From: an uncultured Actinomycetes bacterium
GTDB lineage: Bacteria; Actinomycetota; Thermoleophilia; Solirubrobacterales; Solirubrobacteraceae
Length of the DNA stretch: 64,000 bases
Assembly: GCA_937888775.1 (NCBI GenBank)
Contig: CALAQT010000035.1
Coordinates: forward strand, 20,996-84,995
Direction: 5' to 3'
Below, one piece after another: positions 24,502 through 34,078 of this stretch (its first letter is position 1; every line of letters starts with the position of its first letter). Made by a program: the position numbers and the translations under genes. A model generated the notes under the pieces. That model saw nothing but the letters and a program-made list of their open reading frames with translations. It searched no databases and had not been told where the DNA came from.

Positions 24502-25353
24502 CTAGCTGTCGAGGCGGGAGAGGAACGCTTCGAGCGCAGCGGCGAACACGTCGTTGTCGTCGCCGGCGACCATGTGGCCCGCGGCCTTGACGTCGACGCT
24601 TTCGGTGTGCGGGATCAACCGCAGCATGTCGGCCAGACCCGCGTCGCTCACGATGTCGGACTGAGATCCGCGCACGATCAGCGTCGGGATGGTCAGATGC
24701 GAAGCGGCGAGGCGCAGGCGCTCGGGGTTGATGCGCCGTTGAGGCTCGTCGTCGATGCGCATGAACGCCGGATCCCAGTGCCAATACCAGCGGCCGTCGG
24801 AACGGCGCCGCACGTTCTTGCGCAAGCCCGCGAGGTTGCGAGTACGCCGACGGACGGGGTTGTAGGCCGCGATCGCGTCGGCAACCTCCTCCAGCGAAGA
24901 GAAGCCCTCGGAATGCGCAGTCATGAACTCCCGGATGCGGACCACGCCCTCGCGCTCCACGCGAACAACGACATCGACGAGCACCAGACCCCGGGCCAGG
25001 CCCGGATGCTCACCGGCCGCGATCAGGGAGGTGATTCCGCCCAGCGAGGCGCCGACCAGAACCGGTGGCCGATCCAGCGTGGACACATAGCCGACCAGGT
25101 CGGCGACGAAGCCATCAAGCGTGTAATCCTGCGCCGGGTGCCATCCGCTGTCGCCGTGCCCGCGCGCGTCGAGCGCGACGGCGATCCTTCCGTTCGCGGC
25201 CAGCCGCTCCGCGGTACGCCGCCATGGATGGCGAGTCTGGCCTCCGCCGTGCAGTAGCACGACGACGTCTCCGTGGCCGTCCGCGCCCCAAAGCTCTCCG
25301 GCCAGTCGGACGCCATCACCTTCGTAGTGAAACGGGGTCGCGGCCGGCGTCAT
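24502..25353 (-). CDS. Alpha/beta hydrolase
   Basis: 283 residues. Oxyanion motif VVLLHGGGQTRHPW, DARGHGDSGW, nucleophile GASLGG, a probable acid in SQSDIVSDAG and His in AAGHMVAGDDND. It resembles epoxide-hydrolase or peroxidase-like hydrolases; the natural ester or epoxide is unknown. The 120 bp downstream carry a short frame ending SHIADT that I cannot assign. Confidence 0.85.
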   Translation of the reverse strand: MTPAATPFHYEGDGVRLAGELWGADGHGDVVVLLHGGGQTRHPWRRTAERLAANGRIAVALDARGHGDSGWHPAQDYTLDGFVADLVGYVSTLDRPPVLVGASLGGITSLIAAGEHPGLARGLVLVDVVVRVEREGVVRIREFMTAHSEGFSSLEEVADAIAAYNPVRRRTRNLAGLRKNVRRRSDGRWYWHWDPAFMRIDDEPQRRINPERLRLAASHLTIPTLIVRGSQSDIVSDAGLADMLRLIPHTESVDVKAAGHMVAGDDNDVFAAALEAFLSRLDS

Positions 25354-25403
25354 GTCTTTGAAACGCTATCGGCTATACGGAGAGCGTAGGGGCGGGCAAT
25401 CTG

Positions 25404-25704
25404 ATGACGGTCCACTTGCTCGCCGGGCGCTGGCAGGAAGCGGAGCGGTTGGCCGCCGAACTGCTCGACGACAACGAGACGCGTGCCGGCGCCGCGTATG
25501 CCAACTACCCGATGGTGATTCTGCACGTCCTACGGGGCCAGCCGGAAGACGCCCGCGAGGAGCGAGGAGCGAGGCAGCGATGCCGCGGAGCGGCTTGACG
25601 AGGCAACCACGACGCTGACGTCGCTCGGTGCGGCGCCAGCACTGGCCCGCTCGCAAGAGCTCAGCCGCTCACTAGGCCATTGCCTCCTAGCGAGGTCGCA
25701 CTAG
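25404..25704 (+). pseudogene. Fragment of a TPR-type regulator, broken by a 7-bp duplication
   Basis: The frame from 25404 reads LLAGRWQEAERLAAELLDDNETRAG...MVILHVLRGQPEDAREE; a second frame then reads SDAAERLDEATTTLTSLGAAPALARSQEL to a stop at 25702. Both look like TPR helices from the C-terminal part of large AfsR/adenylate-cyclase-like regulators. GCGAGGA at 25555 is tandemly duplicated; removing one unit joins the two frames exactly. The rest of the protein is absent. Confidence 0.55.
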
Positions 25705-25720
25705 CAGCGATTCGGCCGCC

Positions 25721-26614
25721 CTACGTTGAGGTCGGGACAGCGGCTTCGTGCTCGCTGTCGGGCTCCACTGACTGGTCGGCAGCCGCGGCTCGCGGGAGCA
25801 CCAGCAGTGGACAGCGCGCGGAATGAGCGAGTCGTTGCGATGTGCTGCCGTGAATCATTCGGTCGAGCGGACCGTAGCCGCGTGAGCCGACGATCAGTAG
25901 GTCGACTGAGGCTCCGTACAGCGCCAACTCCTCGGCCGGGTCGCCGTAGGCCGCGTGAGGCTCGACATCGCCAAGCGCGGCGAGGCGCTCGCGGGCCTTC
26001 TCGACCTCGGCTTCGAGCGTCTGCTGGCTGGGGTGACGCGCATCGGCGAAAGCGGGGGGCGGGAGCGACACGGCCTGGAACGCGGAAACCCGCGCACCGT
26101 GCTGGGCGGCGAGCCCTCTGGCGACCGTGAGAGCGTGTTGGCTCTCAGGAGAGCCGTCGTAACCGACGCCAATCTCGGCCAAGATCGAGGCACGCTCGGC
26201 GTAGCCGCTCGGGGCGATCGCCACCGCGCAGGGCGCCGCGTTCAGCGCGGCGCGCATATCGTCGCCCTGAAACACACGCCCGAGCAGCCCGCGGCGCGAG
26301 GAACCGACAATGATCAGATCGGCGCCCAGCCGTTCAGCGAGTTCGTGCAGCCCGCGGCCGACGAAATACGACGCAACAAGGTGGAGCTTCGCGTCGAGCC
26401 CTGATTCTGAGCGCGCGGCTTCCAGCAGCTCGCGCGAGTGCTCACGCTCGCCCGCCTGGAACACCCCGGGCGATCCACGCGCGGGAAGCAGACTCTCGAT
26501 GAAGACGTGGGCCAGCCCGATCTCGCTCGCATCGCCCGCGAGCTCTCGCGCCAGTGCGAGCGCGTCGCGTCCGCCCGAGAGTCCATCGATTCCTACGATT
26601 ACCTTGGCAAACAT
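25721..26614 (-). CDS. Tandem universal stress protein (UspA x2)
   Basis: About 297 residues made of two Usp domains. The first starts KVIVGIDGLSGGRDAL and has GADLIIVGSSRRGLLGRVFQGD; the second starts IGVGYDGSPESQHAL and has VDLLIVGSRGYGPLDRMIHGSTSQRLAHSA, each with the ATP-binding G-x2-G-x9-G(S/T) loop. Cytoplasmic stress protein. Start ATG 26614 follows GAGGAG; the frame is open to 26680 but without a better site. Confidence 0.9.
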   Translation of the reverse strand: MFAKVIVGIDGLSGGRDALALARELAGDASEIGLAHVFIESLLPARGSPGVFQAGEREHSRELLEAARSESGLDAKLHLVASYFVGRGLHELAERLGADLIIVGSSRRGLLGRVFQGDDMRAALNAAPCAVAIAPSGYAERASILAEIGVGYDGSPESQHALTVARGLAAQHGARVSAFQAVSLPPPAFADARHPSQQTLEAEVEKARERLAALGDVEPHAAYGDPAEELALYGASVDLLIVGSRGYGPLDRMIHGSTSQRLAHSARCPLLVLPRAAAADQSVEPDSEHEAAVPTST

Positions 26615-26753
26615 GACGAATTCTCCTCGGAGCTTGTGAGTCCCACCTCCGACAGCGTCCTCGCTAACGGTCATGGTCACATCCGTGGAACGCCCCCACA
26701 GAACTCAGTGCAACTCCGTTCCGCTCGTGCTCAGAGCCTGGGTCCCGTCAGGC

Positions 26754-27194
26754 TCAATCGAGTCGCTCCGCGCGTGGGGCAGCATGACTTTGGGCCGCAT
26801 GTACCAATTTAGGGATCTGATCGTAAAGGCGCATCCGCATGTCGGTGTGCAGGTCTGGGTCCACGAGCATCGCCTTGAGCAGCCTCGCCAGGTGCGGGTC
26901 GTCATCGATCAGCGACGGCTCGGGCGTCGCATCGCCATGCACTTCTCGTGTCCCGGCGCCACCGACTTCCTGTACTGCAGCGCCATATGCGGTCCCATGG
27001 GTGTCCCGCAGCAGTTCCGTGATCTCTCTGCTGAGGCGCATGCGCAGATCAGTATGCAAGTTTGGGTCCACGAGCACCGCTGTGACGAGGTCCACCAGCT
27101 TCGTGTCCCCGCTCTCGAGTCCCCGGGCCTCCTTGTCGTCGATGCTGCTCACCGCGCGCACGGGCTCCCCAGTGGTGGTCGACTTTGCGCCCAT
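26754..27194 (-). CDS. Unknown protein with two copies of an LVDPxLHTDxRMRL motif
   Basis: 146 residues. Two ~30-residue repeats, KLVDLVTAVLVDPNLHTDLR near residue 36 and HLARLLKAMLVDPDLHTDMR near residue 100, are each followed by MRL-x3-I-x2-L. They look like paired amphipathic helices. No known domain recognised. Start ATG 27194 has GGAAGAAGG upstream. It sits behind the universal stress protein gene on the same strand order, so a stress link is possible. Confidence 0.6.
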   Translation of the reverse strand: MGAKSTTTGEPVRAVSSIDDKEARGLESGDTKLVDLVTAVLVDPNLHTDLRMRLSREITELLRDTHGTAYGAAVQEVGGAGTREVHGDATPEPSLIDDDPHLARLLKAMLVDPDLHTDMRMRLYDQIPKLVHAAQSHAAPRAERLD

Positions 27195-27640
27195 GTGAGC
27201 CTTCTTCCTGATCGTGATCGACTCGGGTCGGCAGGAACTCGGGCCGCCAGCGCACGTACCGCCAGCGCACGTATGTAGCCCTTTGAGGATAAGTGTGCAG
27301 CGATCCGCGCGCATCGGGATTACCCCCCTCACTTCCGGTCCGTATGAGCTACCGAACACAGTTGGCGAAGATCGCCGGCAGCACCGTGTTTGTTGGAAGG
27401 CCGCAAAGAGTGTTCGGGTCTGTACCGATGACTATGCGGCCACTGATGTCAGGCTTACCTTGCCATGCCGGCCGTGATGCCTTGTTGCAGACAGGAGTTC
27501 GATCCGAAGCTGACACGCCCCTCCGGATCGCCTAAACGCGACGGCGGAACGACCGGTCGCGGCCGGCGGGCCGTAAGTCCCAACGTAAACCTCCCAGCGC
27601 AGCAAGCTCCTGCGCCCGACGAACTAAAGAGAGAGCAGCC
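27195..27640. other. 446-bp divergent intergenic region with a 15-bp tandem repeat
   Basis: It separates the repeat protein from ppsA and must hold both promoters. CCGCCAGCGCACGTA occurs twice, head to tail, at 27244-27258 and 27259-27273. No clear -10/-35 or riboswitch is seen. Confidence 0.5.
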
Positions 27641-30106
27641 ATGACTGAGTTGAAATATCTCCGTTTCTTCGAGGAAATCGGCATCGGCGACGTCCCGTTG
27701 GTGGGCGGCAAGAACGCCTCGCTCGGCGAGATGTACCGGGAGCTCTCCGACGATGGTGTGCTCATTCCTAACGGCTTCGCGATCACGGCGGACGCCTACC
27801 GTTATATGCTCGACGCCGCGGGTGCATGGGAACCTCTGCGGAGCGCGCTGGGCGGTCTGGACGAGACCGATGTGGCCGATTTGGCGCGTCGTGCCAGGCG
27901 CGCCCGGGAGATCGTGTACGGCGCGGGCCTGCCTGAGGATCTCGTCGACGAGATCGTCGCCGGCTATGGGCGTCTTCAGGAGCAGTACGGTGAGGACGTC
28001 AGCCTCGCTGTACGTAGCTCGGCTACCGCGGAGGATCTGCCGACGGCGAGTTTTGCCGGCCAGCAGGAGTCATACCTCAATGTCCAGGGCACGGAAAACC
28101 TGCTCGACGCGTGCCGCCGATGCTTTGCGAGCCTGTTCACCGATCGCGCGATTCATTACCGCATCGATCAGGGGTTCGACCACTTCGCCATCGGATTGTC
28201 GATCGGGGTGATGAAGATGGTGCGGGCTGACATCTCCGCGTCAGGGGTGTTCTTCTCGCTCGACACCGAATCGGGATTCCCTGACGTGGTGTTCGTCACG
28301 GGCGCGTACGGGCTGGGCGAGAACGTCGTCCAAGGTGCCGTTGACCCGGATGAGTTCTATGTCCACAAGCCGACCTTCGCCGAGGGCCACCGTGCGGTCC
28401 TGCGCCGGTTGCTGGGCGATAAGGCGATCAAGATGGTGTTGGTCGAGGGAGGGAGCAAGCAGACGGTCCGCAACATCCCGACCCCCAAGGCCGACCGCGA
28501 GCGGTACTGCATCAGTGACGAGGACGTCCTGGAGCTCGCCGACTACGCGATCAAGATCGAGCGCCATTACGGCCGGCCAATGGACATGGAGTGGGCCAAG
28601 GACGGGGCCGACGGCAAGATCTACGTCGTCCAGGCCCGGCCTGAGACGGTCGCGTCCCAGCGAAAGGCGACCACCCTGGAGAGCTACGTCCTCGGCGACG
28701 GCCGCGGCGAGGTTCTTGTGGAGGGCCGTGCGGTGGGCGAGAAGATCGCGTCGGGCAAGGCTCACCTGATTTCCGACGTTGCTCACCTGGGCGAGTTCAG
28801 GCCCGGCGAGGTGCTGGTCGCCGATACTACGACGCCGGACTGGGAGCCGGTGATGAAGACCGCCGCAGCGATCGTCACCAATCGTGGCGGGCGCACGTGT
28901 CACGCGGCGATCATCGCCCGCGAGCTCGGCGTGCCTGCGGTCGTCGGTACCGGAAACGGAACGACGTCCGTGCCCGGCGGCCAGCTGGTGACCGTGTCGT
29001 GCTCCGAGGGCGACACGGGGCGAATCTACAGCGGTGAGGTGCCGTTCCACGTCGAGCGCACCGAGGTGTCTGAGATCGCGCGCCCGAATACGAAGATCAT
29101 GCTCAACCTCGGCAACCCGGACCTAGCGTTCAAGACCTCGTTCCTGCCCAACGACGGCGTTGGGCTGGCGCGAATGGAGTTCATCATCAGTGAGTCGATC
29201 AAGGCCCATCCGCTTGCATTAGTGCACCCTGACCGAGTCAAGGACACCCAGGCGCGCGAGACGATCGACCAACTGACCCGCCTCTATCCCGACGGCGAGA
29301 CATTCTTCGTCGAGCGTCTGTCGGAGGGGATCGGCACGATCGCCGCCGCTTTCTGGCCCAAGCCGGTCGTGGTGCGGATGTCGGACTTCAAGACCAACGA
29401 ATATGCGAGTCTCCTGGGCGGCGCTGACTTCGAGCCGCACGAGGAGAATCCGATGATCGGTTTCCGCGGCGCCTCCCGCTACGCCCATCCGGCCTACGTG
29501 GAGGGCTTCACTCTGGAGTGCCGCGCGATGAAGCGCGTGCGCGAAGAGATGGGGTTCACCAACGTCATCCTGATGATCCCATTCGTGCGCCGGGTGCAAG
29601 AGGCCGAGAAGGTCATCGCCCAGATGGCGGAGTTCGGCCTGCGGCGCGGAGAGAACGGACTCAAGGTCTACGCGATGTGCGAGATCCCCAACAACGTCCT
29701 GCTGATCGACCAGTTCGCCAACACGGTCGACGGCTTCTCGATCGGGTCAAACGATCTCACCCAGCTCACGCTGGGCGTCGATCGCGACTCGGAGATCGTT
29801 GCCTTTGACTACGACGAGCGCGACGAGGGCGTCAAGCAGATGATCCGTCTGGCGGTCGAGGGGTGCGCGCGCAACGGCATCCATTCGGGCCTGTGCGGAC
29901 AGGCGCCCTCTGACTATCCCGACATGGCGGAGTACCTGGTGGAACTCGGGATCGACTCGATCAGCCTCAACCCGGACACCGTGATCAAGACGACCCAGAG
30001 CATTCTCGAGCTGGAGAGCCGCTTGGACAAGGCCAGCAACGGCGCCCGACAAGCAGTGAACGGCGGTGCTCGAGTTGCTGTGGCTCCCGCTACTGACCGT
30101 CGGTAG
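27641..30106 (+). CDS. ppsA: Phosphoenolpyruvate synthase
   Basis: 821 residues, full length. N-terminal ATP-grasp-like domain (VGGKNASLGEM, AVRSSATAEDLPTASFAGQQ), central phosphohistidine swivel domain with the catalytic His in GGRTCHAAIIARELG, and C-terminal PEP/pyruvate TIM barrel (GFRGASRY, GSNDLTQLTLGVDRDS, and GLCGQAPSD with the catalytic Cys). It makes PEP from pyruvate and ATP for gluconeogenesis. ATG 27641 follows GAGAGAG. The stop lies inside the next frame. Confidence 0.95.
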   Translation: MTELKYLRFFEEIGIGDVPLVGGKNASLGEMYRELSDDGVLIPNGFAITADAYRYMLDAAGAWEPLRSALGGLDETDVADLARRARRAREIVYGAGLPEDLVDEIVAGYGRLQEQYGEDVSLAVRSSATAEDLPTASFAGQQESYLNVQGTENLLDACRRCFASLFTDRAIHYRIDQGFDHFAIGLSIGVMKMVRADISASGVFFSLDTESGFPDVVFVTGAYGLGENVVQGAVDPDEFYVHKPTFAEGHRAVLRRLLGDKAIKMVLVEGGSKQTVRNIPTPKADRERYCISDEDVLELADYAIKIERHYGRPMDMEWAKDGADGKIYVVQARPETVASQRKATTLESYVLGDGRGEVLVEGRAVGEKIASGKAHLISDVAHLGEFRPGEVLVADTTTPDWEPVMKTAAAIVTNRGGRTCHAAIIARELGVPAVVGTGNGTTSVPGGQLVTVSCSEGDTGRIYSGEVPFHVERTEVSEIARPNTKIMLNLGNPDLAFKTSFLPNDGVGLARMEFIISESIKAHPLALVHPDRVKDTQARETIDQLTRLYPDGETFFVERLSEGIGTIAAAFWPKPVVVRMSDFKTNEYASLLGGADFEPHEENPMIGFRGASRYAHPAYVEGFTLECRAMKRVREEMGFTNVILMIPFVRRVQEAEKVIAQMAEFGLRRGENGLKVYAMCEIPNNVLLIDQFANTVDGFSIGSNDLTQLTLGVDRDSEIVAFDYDERDEGVKQMIRLAVEGCARNGIHSGLCGQAPSDYPDMAEYLVELGIDSISLNPDTVIKTTQSILELESRLDKASNGARQAVNGGARVAVAPATDRR

Positions 30107-31001
30107 AAAGGCATCGCAGACGGCCGTTCAGCCGTCATTAGGTCATGCGCCCCGGCTGCCGGGCGGGCTTGCCGGGGCGCTCGCGCGCGGCGTGCAGCGG
30201 CGAATCCCAGTCGCCGATCTCAGCGACCGCGACCCGGACTACATCCGTCGTTCGCTGCCGGGACTCTGGCTGTTGGCCTCCTATTACTTTCGGGCTGACA
30301 CACGTGGTCTGCACCACATTCCCGAGCACGGCCCAGTGCTGCTGGTCGGAAACCATTCCGGGGGAAACGTGCCCGCTGACACGTTTGTCTTCACGCTCGC
30401 GTTCAGCGCTTACTTCGGCGCGGATCGGCCGTTTTACCAGCTCGCGCACAACCTCGTGATGGCGTGGCCCGGGCTCGGCTTTCTGCGCCGCTACGGGACG
30501 GTCGCAGCAACGCACGTGAACGCGGCGCGGGCGCTTGACGCCGGCGCGGCGGTGCTCGTTTACCCGGGCGGCGACTATGAGACGCATCGTCCATCGTGGG
30601 AGTCGAGTCGAGTCGACTTCGATCATCGTAAGGGGTTCATCGCGTTCGCGCTGGAACGCGATCTCCCGATCGTTCCGGTGGTGTCGATCGGTGGTCAGGA
30701 GACGGCCCTGTTTCTCTGGCGGGGGGAGCGGCTGGCGCGTGCACTGCGGCTCGATAAGACCTTTCACCTGCACGTGCTGCCAATCTCGCTGGCGTTGCCA
30801 TGGGGGCTGAACATCGGTGATCTGCTCGGCCACATCCCGTTGCCGGCGAAGATCACGGTTCAGGTTCTCCCCCCGATTGACTTGTGCGAGCGCTTGGGCT
30901 CGCGCCCCAGCCTCGAGGACGCCTACGACCACGTAACCGAAGTGATGCAGCGAGCTCTGGCCGACCTGGCGGCAGAGCGCCAGCTTCCGATCGTCGGGTG
31001 A
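30066..31001 (+). CDS. Lysophospholipid acyltransferase family protein (PlsC-like)
   Basis: Up to 311 residues. Motif I is VGNHSGGNVPADTF; the PEG motif III appears as VYPGGDYE, and motif IV as PIVPVVSIGGQE. One amphipathic/hydrophobic stretch near PGLWLLASYYF suggests membrane association. The start is uncertain: GTG 30066 overlaps ppsA by 41 bp, GTG 30192 is a shorter option, and neither has a good ribosome site. It is followed two bases later by the SRPBCC/ligase gene, which points to joint work on acyl-CoA and lipids. Confidence 0.8.
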   Translation: MLELLWLPLLTVGRKASQTAVQPSLGHAPRLPGGLAGALARGVQRRIPVADLSDRDPDYIRRSLPGLWLLASYYFRADTRGLHHIPEHGPVLLVGNHSGGNVPADTFVFTLAFSAYFGADRPFYQLAHNLVMAWPGLGFLRRYGTVAATHVNAARALDAGAAVLVYPGGDYETHRPSWESSRVDFDHRKGFIAFALERDLPIVPVVSIGGQETALFLWRGERLARALRLDKTFHLHVLPISLALPWGLNIGDLLGHIPLPAKITVQVLPPIDLCERLGSRPSLEDAYDHVTEVMQRALADLAAERQLPIVG

Positions 31002-31003
31002 CC

Positions 31004-33097
31004 ATGCGGGTCTCACACCAAATCACGATCGATGGGACTGCCCCGGCAGTATGGGAGCTGATCGGCGAGCCGTCGTTGTACCCGCGCTATCTGCGCGACA
31101 TCACTCGGTGGGAGTTGGTCGCAGGCGGTGACGACCGTCACCCGCGCTACCGGATCGAGGTTCGCCTGGGCGCTGTGGAGCTGGGCTCGATCGTCGAGAT
31201 CACCCACGTTGCGGCGCCCCACGAGCTGCGCTGGGAGAGCGTGAGCGGCATCGAGCACCAGGGCCGGTGGCGCGTCACCGAGCACGACAACGGTCGCTGC
31301 AGGGTCGCGCTCGAGCTCAACTATCACGCGCCCGGAGGCGTGCTCGGCACAGTCGCCGAAGGCGTGGCGCTTCCGCTTCTGCGCCAGGGAGTGCAGGAGT
31401 CGCTCGCGCGCTTGAGGGCCGAGGTCGAGGGACGCACTCGTGCGCGGGGGTTAATGGCGAGGGTCGCGGGCTTTACGCGCGAGGCGATCTATGACGCCGA
31501 GGTGCTCGCAAAGACCGGGGTGCTGGCGCCGACGCGACCGGACCGGCTCGTGCGGGCGGCGTGGCAGCTGGCGCAGTGGGACGCCACGCTCGCTGCCGGC
31601 TGCGCGATCGCCGCGACCCTGCATCCAGATGATCGCGCGCTCGTGGACGAGCGGGGAGTATGGACGTTCGGCGAGGTCCACCGGCGCACCAACGCGCTCG
31701 CCCGCGGATTGCAGAAGGCGGGCGTCGCGCCCGGGGACCGCGTTGCGATCCTGTGTCGAAATCACGCCGGCTTCGCCGAGGGCCTGTTGGCGCTGTCCAA
31801 GCTCGGCGCAGACGCTTTGCTTCTCAATCCGGGTCTTGCACCACCACAGCTGCGTGAGCTGCTCCGCCGCGAGCGGCCAGCGGCCCTGATCCACGACGAA
31901 GAGTTCACAGACGCTGTCAAGCTCCGTGCGCTGGTCCGGTTCGTCGCCTGGCAGGATAATCCACGGGCGTCGGACGGGACGCTCGAGGCTCTGATCTCGG
32001 CCGGCGACCCAGGAGACCTGTCGCCGCCATCGCGACACGGCCGTCTGGTCATGATGACATCGGGCACGACGGGCGCACCGAAGGCGGCCGCGCGACACGA
32101 GTCCGATCGTCTCGGGGTGCCGCTGGCGTTGCTCGATCGCATTCCCCTTCGCGCACGGCAGGTCACGCACGTCGCATCGCCGCTGTTCCATTCCTGGGGC
32201 TATCTGCAGTTCGGCTTGGGAATCGCGGTCTCCGCGACGCTCGTGCTCCGGCGCCACTTTGATGCCGAGGCGACGCTGGCGGCGGTGGCCCACCATCGCG
32301 TTGACACCCTAGCCGTCGTGCCGACGATGCTCGCGCGGATCCTGGAACTCGACCCAGCGGTTCGCCTCCGATATGAGACTTCGTCGCTGCGGATTGTGGG
32401 CGTGAGCGGGTCGGCCCTTCCGGGCGAACTCGCCACGCGCTTCATGGACGAGTTCGGAGATGTTCTCTATAACCTGTACGGGTCGACCGAAGCGTCGTGG
32501 GTGGCGATCGCGACCCCGGCGGATCTCCGTGCTGCGCCGGGAACGGTCGGACGCCCTCCGCACGGCACTCGTGTCGTGATCTATGACCAGCTGGGCCGTT
32601 CGCTGCCTGCCGGATCGCGGGGCCGGATCTTCGCGGGCAACGCGACCAGCTTCGACGGCTACACCGATGGTCGCGGCAAGGAGCGCATCGACGGCCTGCT
32701 GAGCACCGGCGACATCGGCCACATCGACGACGCCGGGCGGCTGTTCATCGACGGACGCGAGGACGACATGATCGTCTCCGGTGGCGAGAACATCTTCCCT
32801 TCTGAGATAGAGGACGTGCTGGCGGCCCAGCCAGGCGTCGCCGAGGTCACGGTGATCGGTGTGGAGGACGAGCGCTTCGGCCAGCGACTGAAGGCATTCG
32901 TCGTGCCGGCCGTCGGCGCGATGGTCTCTGAGGGCGAGCTCAAGCAGCTGGTGCGCACGAAGCTCGCTCCATTCAAGGTTCCTCGCGAGATCGAGTTCGT
33001 CACCGATCTGCCCCTAAACGAGGCGGGCAAAGTAGTGAAAGCGGATCTCGGCGTCAGCCGACGCGGAGAGGCCGGCCCCGCCGCCCCACGCGGCTGA
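31004..33097 (+). CDS. SRPBCC domain fused to an acyl-CoA synthetase
   Basis: 697 residues. Residues 1-145 are a START/polyketide-cyclase-like domain (HQITIDGTAPAVWELIGEPSLYPRYLRDI, closing helix GVQESLARLRAEVEGR). From about 170 onward is an ANL adenylating enzyme: P-loop MMTSGTTGAPKAA, YGSTEA, STGDIGHID, GREDDMIVSGGENIFPSEIE and the C-terminal Lys in NEAGKVVKAD. It should activate a fatty or aromatic acid to acyl-CoA via acyl-AMP. The N-terminal domain could hold or present the hydrophobic substrate. Start ATG 31004 is three bases after the previous stop. Confidence 0.88.
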   Translation: MRVSHQITIDGTAPAVWELIGEPSLYPRYLRDITRWELVAGGDDRHPRYRIEVRLGAVELGSIVEITHVAAPHELRWESVSGIEHQGRWRVTEHDNGRCRVALELNYHAPGGVLGTVAEGVALPLLRQGVQESLARLRAEVEGRTRARGLMARVAGFTREAIYDAEVLAKTGVLAPTRPDRLVRAAWQLAQWDATLAAGCAIAATLHPDDRALVDERGVWTFGEVHRRTNALARGLQKAGVAPGDRVAILCRNHAGFAEGLLALSKLGADALLLNPGLAPPQLRELLRRERPAALIHDEEFTDAVKLRALVRFVAWQDNPRASDGTLEALISAGDPGDLSPPSRHGRLVMMTSGTTGAPKAAARHESDRLGVPLALLDRIPLRARQVTHVASPLFHSWGYLQFGLGIAVSATLVLRRHFDAEATLAAVAHHRVDTLAVVPTMLARILELDPAVRLRYETSSLRIVGVSGSALPGELATRFMDEFGDVLYNLYGSTEASWVAIATPADLRAAPGTVGRPPHGTRVVIYDQLGRSLPAGSRGRIFAGNATSFDGYTDGRGKERIDGLLSTGDIGHIDDAGRLFIDGREDDMIVSGGENIFPSEIEDVLAAQPGVAEVTVIGVEDERFGQRLKAFVVPAVGAMVSEGELKQLVRTKLAPFKVPREIEFVTDLPLNEAGKVVKADLGVSRRGEAGPAAPRG

Positions 33098-33121
33098 GCC
33101 GGCCCCATCCGTCAGGCGCGC

Positions 33122-33559
33122 TCAGGCGGCGGTCGGTGTGATCTTGACCGTCTCCTTACCCGCCTCCTTGGGGAGCGGAATCGTCACTTCAACGATGCCG
33201 TCGTGTGTCGTTGCCTTGATCTTCTTGGCATCGACCCCGCTGGGCAGCGTCATCGTGCGGTGGAAGGACCCATAGCGGCGCTCGCGCCGCACGTAATGCT
33301 TGTCCTTCTCTTCCTTGTGCTCCTCGTGCTCACCAGAGACCGTGAGGATGTCGTCCTCGACCTCGATCTTGACCTCCTCGGGCTTGATCCCGGGAATGTC
33401 GGCGCGCACGACCAGGCTGCCGTTCTCACGCACGACGTCAATCGCCGGCGTCCATGCGTGCAGGCGGCCGTCGGTTGGCTCGTCGAACATGCGATCAAAG
33501 ACGGATCGCAGCTCGCCGAGCTCCGCGAACGGACTCCAACGCGTCAGTGTTCCAGGCAT
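33122..33559 (-). CDS. Hsp20 small heat-shock protein
   Basis: 145 residues, complete alpha-crystallin domain (PAIDVVRENGSLVVRADIPG, GIKPEEVKIEVEDD, VRRERRYGSFHRTMTLP) and the C-terminal IPLPKE strand. It is an ATP-independent holdase chaperone. A degraded second copy lies at 21156-21374. Start ATG 33559 follows AGGAGG (33567-33572). Convergent with the SRPBCC/ligase gene. Confidence 0.95.
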   Translation of the reverse strand: MPGTLTRWSPFAELGELRSVFDRMFDEPTDGRLHAWTPAIDVVRENGSLVVRADIPGIKPEEVKIEVEDDILTVSGEHEEHKEEKDKHYVRRERRYGSFHRTMTLPSGVDAKKIKATTHDGIVEVTIPLPKEAGKETVKITPTAA

Positions 33560-33667
33560 GACTCACCTCCTTTCTAGACCACTGGTGACCCAAGCACCGT
33601 AGCCCGGCAGGGTGCGCTGCGCATCGGGGTGCGACACGATCGAAACTCCGTAGTAGTTGCCGCAAAC

Positions 33668-33903
33668 TCAGGCGAGTCCGACGAGCGCGACCGCCATGAT
33701 CCCGCTCAGGAAGATCCCACGAACCCACCGAGCAGCGAAAGCCAGGCCAGCGAGAACAGGGCTCCTTCACTGATTCCGACCCGCCGGTAGGCGTACTCGA
33801 TCGCGCCGAGGACGAACAGCGCCACCAGCAGCGCCGCGAGCAGCGCTAGCGCGCCGGCAAACACGGGCGCGAGTGGATGACGGTTATATGGGGTGCGTTT
33901 CAC
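33668..33903 (-). pseudogene. DUF1614-type membrane protein with its middle deleted
   Basis: The N-terminal 63 residues have two hydrophobic segments and AYRRVGISEGALFSLAWLSLLGGFV, as in DUF1614 proteins. Immediately after, in another frame, comes GIFLSGIMAVALVGLA followed by stop, which is how DUF1614 proteins end. The ~130-residue middle is missing at a junction near 33705-33718, and the join is out of frame; the original frame stops at once (GFVGSS). Confidence 0.5.
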
Positions 33904-34078
33904 GAGGCTGGTGGTTGGCGATCACGTCGGCATTGCCCTGAGTGTGGACCGTATAAGCCACGATGTGCACCCGGCGTGAGCGTCTTTACCGTGACTGCAT
34001 GATCCCCGGTTGCTATGGCGCCGCAGCCGTCTCGGCTAGCCCGTCTCTGCCGGAGCGGATCAATTCGGACGCTTCGCG

